DNA of 35,991 bases from Beijerinckia sp. L45 (GTDB lineage: Bacteria > Pseudomonadota > Alphaproteobacteria > Rhizobiales > Beijerinckiaceae): the NCBI RefSeq assembly GCF_009765775.1, contig NZ_LMUU01000239.1, positions 19,224-55,214 on the forward strand, given 5' to 3'. Made by a program: the position numbers and the translations under genes. A model generated the notes under the pieces. The model was not told where the DNA came from. It did not search any database and saw only the letters and a list, made by a program, of their open reading frames with translations. This document shows positions 32,485 through 35,991 of the stretch, in pieces; the first letter of the stretch is position 1; each line of letters opens with the position of its first letter.

Positions 32485-33731
32485 TGCAGCGGCCCGGCCA
32501 GCCGGTAGAGGTGGAAGGCGCCATAGATCGACGAGCGGTCGCGGTCGCCGAGCTCGCGCGATTGCGCTTCGTCATAGCTCCAGCGATCCAGGATGCTGGC
32601 GGGGACGCGACCCGGCAGCAGACGCTCGTCGGCCGCGGTGCGGAAGATGACCCGGGCGCCAGGGCGCGCGGTACGGGTGATCTCGCCCCACAGACCCGTC
32701 AGATCATGGTCGTTCATCCAATCCTGGGCATCGAGAAGAACCACGCAGTCGACGCTCTGCGCCGGCTGCTCGGCGAGGAATTCCGTCATCGATTGCTGCT
32801 GCAGGCTGACGCGGTCGCCGCGCGTGCGCACCGCATCGTAGTTCTTGGCCTGGAGATAGGGGGGCAGGGAGGCATCGCTGCCGCTCGCGTAGCGGCGCCC
32901 GAAGGCCTGCCAGGCAAAGTAATTGTCCTTGATGTCGAAGTCGCAGGCGAGCCGCTCGAGCCGCTGACGCAGGACCGCCGCGATGCCGCCCGGCAGGTCC
33001 CCGGACAGCTTGCGATATTGCGACGGCGGAATGCCGAGGCCGAACAGCGAGGCCGGCTGGCGCGCGAGCCAGCGCGAAAAGCCCTTGTCGAAAATCGGCG
33101 CGATCTTCTTGTCGAAGATTTCGCGCTGTTCGCTCAGAGAGCGTGCGGCAAGCACGGCTTCCGGTTCGCAGCCGTAGAGGCGGCCCAGAAGATGGCCGGA
33201 GCCGATAAATTTACCGAGAAGCCCATACCGATAGAAGTTGCGGGAAAAGGCGTCGATGCGTCGCCGGCCATAAGCCCGGCGCGCGTTCCAATAGCCAGCC
33301 GATAACGCGTCGAGGTTCGGGCGGATGTGGGTTTGGTAGGCATCGATATTCGTCCTGGCATCGGCCTGACCGAAGAAGGCATGGAAGCTTTGGTAATCCG
33401 GCAGATGCTTCAGGCCGCAAAGCTTGAGGCGACCCAGCGCGATATGCGCCCCGTTAAGGTCGACGCCGCTGATCTTCGCGGGATCCGCCGAAAGATAGGA
33501 CAGAATATTGCAGCTGCCGGAGGCGATCGCGACAATATGATCGTCGGGCTGGATGCGCAGCGCCGCCATGTCCACGATCGGGTCTTCCCAGATTTGCGGG
33601 TAGACCAGGCCCCGGAAGGCCAGCGTGAACAGACGCTCGAGAGCGCCCGCCTTGGACAGGGCCTTGCTTTGATGAACGGCCGTATCGAGGCCTTCGATCG
33701 TCGCGCGTCTGACGGCCTGCGGCGTCTGCAT
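32481..33731 (-). CDS. btaA: BtaA: SAM:diacylglycerol 3-amino-3-carboxypropyltransferase
   Basis: This 416-residue protein matches BtaA, which transfers the aminocarboxypropyl group of SAM onto diacylglycerol, the first step to the phosphorus-free membrane lipid DGTS. Family segments: FRGLVYPQIWEDPIVDMAAL near the N-terminus, IASGSCNILSYLS, GVDLNGAHIALGRLKL, the middle FSRNFYRYGLLGKFIGSGH, then NYFAWQAFGRRY and VVLLDAQDWMNDHDL. In Sinorhizobium and Rhodobacter btaAB is induced under phosphate starvation, and a Pho-box-like site lies 50 nt upstream. It overlaps btaB by 4 nt. The ATG at 33731 fits the family length. Confidence 0.95.
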   Translation of the reverse strand: MQTPQAVRRATIEGLDTAVHQSKALSKAGALERLFTLAFRGLVYPQIWEDPIVDMAALRIQPDDHIVAIASGSCNILSYLSADPAKISGVDLNGAHIALGRLKLCGLKHLPDYQSFHAFFGQADARTNIDAYQTHIRPNLDALSAGYWNARRAYGRRRIDAFSRNFYRYGLLGKFIGSGHLLGRLYGCEPEAVLAARSLSEQREIFDKKIAPIFDKGFSRWLARQPASLFGLGIPPSQYRKLSGDLPGGIAAVLRQRLERLACDFDIKDNYFAWQAFGRRYASGSDASLPPYLQAKNYDAVRTRGDRVSLQQQSMTEFLAEQPAQSVDCVVLLDAQDWMNDHDLTGLWGEITRTARPGARVIFRTAADERLLPGRVPASILDRWSYDEAQSRELGDRDRSSIYGAFHLYRLAGPLH

Positions 33732-33780
33732 CGTGGGGAATCCTGGCGAAAGAGATCGAGGCAGGCGTTAGAACAGGGAG

Positions 33781-33798
33781 GTGACGGTTGCATGACGA
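33781..33798 (-). promoter_or_regulatory. Candidate Pho box for btaAB
   Basis: On the minus strand TCGTCAT-GCAA-CCGTCAC is a direct repeat with the 11 nt period of PhoB sites (consensus CTGTCAT-N4-CTGTCAT); each half matches 5 of 7 positions. It ends 50 nt before the btaA ATG, and a TAACGC hexamer starts 10 nt downstream of it, the usual place for the -10 of a PhoB-activated promoter. PhoB control of btaAB is established in Sinorhizobium meliloti. Confidence 0.6.
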
Positions 33799-34028
33799 AT
33801 CCTCAAAGCTCGGACCCCGCCCGCTGCATTTCGTCACAATTTTAAGAACGATGGTATGGGACCTTCGCACGGATTTCCGGCAACGCGATCCCGTTGTTTG
33901 AACGAACTCCGCGAATCCGATCGCGCGTCGCGCCGACAAGTTCTCGGATTGCAGGAATGTGGTGAGCCCATTTGCGGCTTGCCGGGTTGTCGTTCGTGCC
34001 GCTCACGGCTTTGAAACAGGTTTCCTCA

Positions 34029-34499
34029 GTGAAGTTTTCCGCATTGCCTCCGCGATCGATACCCATGGCGCCGCTCGTCCTTGGTCTCGCGGGCCTCATT
34101 CCGTTCTGGGTTCTCGCGATCGCCCTCGCGCAGACCGGCCTTCGTCCCTGGGATAGCGAGGCCCTCGACTCGGCTCTGGTGACCTACGCCGCGGTCATCC
34201 TGTCGTTTCTGGGGGGAATTCGCTGGGGGCTTGCTGTGGCACGGAGCGACCGCGAAGATGCGGCGCTCCCCTACATCATCTCGATCGTGCCGTCGCTCGC
34301 CGCGTGGGGACTGCTCGTCCTTCCCGAGCCGTTGCGGCTGGCGTGCCTCGGCATTCTCGCGCTGCTTCTTGGCCCGATCGACCGGCGGCTGGTGCCCGCG
34401 GGCTACGCGCCGCCCTGGTTCGGCCAGCTGCGGTTGATCTTGAGCTGCGGGGCGGGTCTGGCCCTGTTGTACGCGGCCGTCGGATGGCACGGCAGATAA
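34029..34499 (+). CDS. DUF3429 family membrane protein
   Basis: This protein of about 156 residues has the pattern of DUF3429: an N-terminal helix VLGLAGLIPFWVLAIALAQTG, then VTYAAVILSFLGGIRWGLAV, PYIISIVPSLAAWGLLVL, LACLGILALLLGPIDRRLV, and a final helix LILSCGAGLALLYAAVGW. The hallmark YAAVILSFLGGIRWG is present. Function is unknown. Starts at GTG 34029, ATG 34065 or ATG 33972 are all possible; the GTG gives MKFSALPPRSIP, closest to homologues as I recall them. It diverges from btaA, sharing a spacer of nearly 300 nt. Confidence 0.75.
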   Translation: MKFSALPPRSIPMAPLVLGLAGLIPFWVLAIALAQTGLRPWDSEALDSALVTYAAVILSFLGGIRWGLAVARSDREDAALPYIISIVPSLAAWGLLVLPEPLRLACLGILALLLGPIDRRLVPAGYAPPWFGQLRLILSCGAGLALLYAAVGWHGR

Positions 34500-34579
34500 G
34501 TGCCGTCTGGTGACTGTGGAAAGGCATAGGCGTTGCTATATCTTCCTCAATAGCGCTTGCCGCATCAAAGGGATCAGCC

Positions 34580-34903
34580 ATGCTCGCATCGGACGATGAC
34601 ATCCTCCTCCAGGCCCAGGCCTGGAAGGAGGCAGGGCGGTCGGTCGCGATCGCGACGGTGATCGAGACCTGGGGATCGGCGCCGCGTCCCGTCGGCAGCC
34701 ACCTCGTCATCGATGGCGACGGCCTGTTTCTGGGGTCCGTATCCGGCGGCTGCGTCGAAGGGGATGTCGTGACCGAAGCCATGGATGTGATCGAGGTCGG
34801 CGGCTCGCGCACGCTCGAATTCGGCGTCGCCGACGAGACGGCCTGGCGCGCTGGTCTTTCGTGCGGTGGCCGCATCAAGGTCTACGTCGAGAGGCTCGAC
34901 TGA
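34580..34903 (+). CDS. XdhC/CoxI family protein, N-terminal-domain type
   Basis: This 107-residue protein corresponds to the XdhC/CoxI N-terminal domain. Characteristic segments are IATVIETWGSAPRPVGSHLVI, GSVSGGCVEGDVV (with the conserved SGGCVE cysteine) and GLSCGGRIKVYVERL at the end. XdhC proteins bind molybdenum cofactor and help sulfurate and insert it into xanthine dehydrogenase or CO dehydrogenase-type enzymes. Here the two XdhC domains are encoded by separate genes that overlap by 1 nt (TGATG). The ATG at 34580 is used. Confidence 0.92.
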   Translation: MLASDDDILLQAQAWKEAGRSVAIATVIETWGSAPRPVGSHLVIDGDGLFLGSVSGGCVEGDVVTEAMDVIEVGGSRTLEFGVADETAWRAGLSCGGRIKVYVERLD

Positions 34904-35610
34904 TGCGCGCCTCCGATCTCGCGCTGCTCAACGCGGAACGGGCCGCGCGCCGCGCCGTGGTCCTCGTCACGGACCTCGAGTCCGGCGCACAGCGGGTGGT
35001 CCCGGCGGCATCTGCCCCCGCCGATCCGTTGTCCGACCTCATCACCCAGCGCGTTCGTCTCGGCAAGAGCGGCATCGTCCAGGACAACGGCAGGGACTAT
35101 TTTTTGACGGTTCAGGCGCCGCCCGTGCGGCTGCTGGTGATCGGGGCCGTGCACATCTCGCAAGCGCTCGCCCCGGTCGCGCGCCTCGCCGATCTCGATG
35201 TTATCATCATCGATCCGCGCACCGCCTTCGCCACCCCGGAGCGTTTTCCCGACACGACCGTCCTCGCGGAATGGCCGGACGACGTGTTGCCGGGTCTCAA
35301 GCTCGATCCCTACACGGCCCTGGCGTTACTGACCCATGATCCCAAGATCGACGACCCGGCGCTGATCGCGGCGCTGCGGGCCGAATGTTTTTATATCGGC
35401 GCCCTCGGATCCCGGAAAACGCACGCCAAACGGCTGGACCGGATGCGCGAGCATGGGTTCCATGACGCCGATCTCGCGCGGATCCACGCGCCGATCGGCC
35501 TCGACATCGGTGCGGTCAGCCCCGCGGAAATCGCGGTTTCCGTTCTTGCCGAAATCATCGGGGCGTTACGCAAGAAGCCGTTGCGTGCCGAAGTGGAGAA
35601 GGCCGCTTGA
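34903..35610 (+). CDS. XdhC/CoxI family protein, Rossmann-domain type
   Basis: This 235-residue protein contains a short N-terminal region with an XdhC-like segment (LVTDLESGAQRVV) followed by the C-terminal XdhC Rossmann domain: LLVIGAVHISQALAPVARLADLDVIIIDPR, then LTHDPKIDDPALIAAL, YIGALGSRKTHAKRLDRM and the ending GLDIGAVSPAEIAVSVLAEIIG. The start at 34903 overlaps the previous stop (TGATG). Together the two genes would provide a complete XdhC-type chaperone for molybdenum hydroxylases. Its stop overlaps the TTG start of the next gene. Confidence 0.93.
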   Translation: MRASDLALLNAERAARRAVVLVTDLESGAQRVVPAASAPADPLSDLITQRVRLGKSGIVQDNGRDYFLTVQAPPVRLLVIGAVHISQALAPVARLADLDVIIIDPRTAFATPERFPDTTVLAEWPDDVLPGLKLDPYTALALLTHDPKIDDPALIAALRAECFYIGALGSRKTHAKRLDRMREHGFHDADLARIHAPIGLDIGAVSPAEIAVSVLAEIIGALRKKPLRAEVEKAA

Positions 35611-35991
35611 AATTTGGTCGCCTCGCCGTCGCGGGGAGCGAGGGCGCAATTCTGGCTCATGCCGTCAAACGACCGGGCCTGGCCCTTAAGAAGGGCGAGG
35701 TCGTCAGCGCCGATCATATCGCGGCATTGATGGCCGCGGGCGTCGAGGCCGTCATCGCGGCGAAGCTCGAATCCGACGACGTCCATGAGAATATCGCTGC
35801 GCAACGATTGGCCGAGCGTCTGGCAGGCGCCAATACCAGCCTGGAACGGCCGTTCACCGGTCGCTGCAATCTGCTCGCCGACGTCGCCGGCCTCGTGCTG
35901 ATCGACACCGGCGCGATCGATCGCATCAATGCTGTCGACGAAGCGATCACCGTCGCCACGCTCATGCCGTACCGCCCGGTCACCGCGGGTG
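35607..35991 (+). CDS. Molybdopterin-binding protein, N-terminal part (probable molybdopterin-binding/glycosyltransferase fusion), partial
   Basis: Only the first 128 residues are in the window. The start is TTG at 35607, overlapping the xdhC stop (TTGA), and gives MKFGRLAVAGSEGAILAHAV. Then come GLALKKGEVVSADHIAALMAAGVEAVIAAKLE and FTGRCNLLADVAGLVLI. This resembles the N-terminus of the roughly 530-residue proteins in rhizobia that join a MoeA/MogA-like molybdopterin-binding domain to a MobA/CTP-transferase-like domain, often encoded beside xdhC/coxI. They are thought to take part in molybdenum cofactor maturation, for example as CMP transfer or cofactor delivery. The rest lies beyond the right edge. 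Confidence 0.8.
   Translation, partial: MKFGRLAVAGSEGAILAHAVKRPGLALKKGEVVSADHIAALMAAGVEAVIAAKLESDDVHENIAAQRLAERLAGANTSLERPFTGRCNLLADVAGLVLIDTGAIDRINAVDEAITVATLMPYRPVTAG

Noticed and set aside
33914-33950. Inverted repeat AATCCGA / TCGGATT between btaA and the DUF3429 gene
   Set aside because: Seven-base arms with a 23 nt spacer in GC-rich DNA; not placed near an identifiable promoter, so chance is a fair explanation.
1-35991. tRNA, rRNA, CRISPR arrays, integrases or insertion sequences
   Set aside because: None was recognised on either strand; repeats seen are palindromic intergenic elements without a transposase gene.

Overview
This 36 kb window is GC-rich chromosomal DNA with tightly packed genes, many start/stop overlaps of 4 nt, and frequent GTG or TTG starts. 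The gene content fits an alphaproteobacterium of the Rhizobiales/Hyphomicrobiales type: a NadQ-type regulator beside nadABC, betaine-lipid genes btaAB, BluB, an FdhD/XdhC molybdenum-enzyme maturation set, and mosaic intergenic palindromes. No rRNA, tRNA, CRISPR array, transposase or integrase was seen, so the genus cannot be fixed from this window.

Layout. (1) 1-4709: the start of a type II NADH dehydrogenase (minus strand, cut by the window edge) faces a lactate-utilisation operon, lutA-orf-orf-lutB-lutC. Two unrecognised genes sit between lutA and lutB. (2) 4684-6043: a PsiE-like membrane protein, the fluoride channel CrcB, a terminator and a small secreted protein. (3) 6264-10916, minus strand: a PhnA-like protein, nadQ and nadABC, giving de novo NAD synthesis from aspartate with its probable regulator and a candidate operator in front of nadA. 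(4) 10995-15097, accessory region: a GSU2403-type nucleotidyltransferase-fold protein with its own promoter and inverted repeat, a secreted GH3 glycosidase, and a parDE pair whose toxin gene is frameshifted. (5) 15165-23999, minus strand: a complete kdp potassium-uptake operon (micro-ORF, kdpF, A, B, C, D, E) ending with an EIIA-Ntr (PtsN-like) gene. Two large palindromic mosaic elements lie inside the operon. (6) 24162-26511, minus strand: BluB, an FNT-family channel, and an MNT/HEPN pair whose HEPN gene is frameshifted, closed by a strong terminator. (7) 26512-28988: a hairpin-rich divergent spacer, ilvA and a type II haloacid dehalogenase. (8) 29005-35991: a REP-like palindrome, fdhD, a soluble chemoreceptor, btaBA (minus strand) with a Pho-box-like site, a DUF3429 membrane protein, and a split xdhC pair running into a molybdopterin-binding gene cut by the window end.

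Themes. Most genes belong to known pathways: lactate oxidation to pyruvate, NAD synthesis, high-affinity K+ uptake, phosphate-starvation membrane remodelling and molybdoenzyme maturation. No clearly new large system was identified. The least explained pieces are the two genes inside the lut operon, the micro-ORF ahead of kdpF, the EIIA gene tied to kdpDE, and two toxin-antitoxin modules that have both lost the toxin reading frame while keeping the antitoxin frame open.
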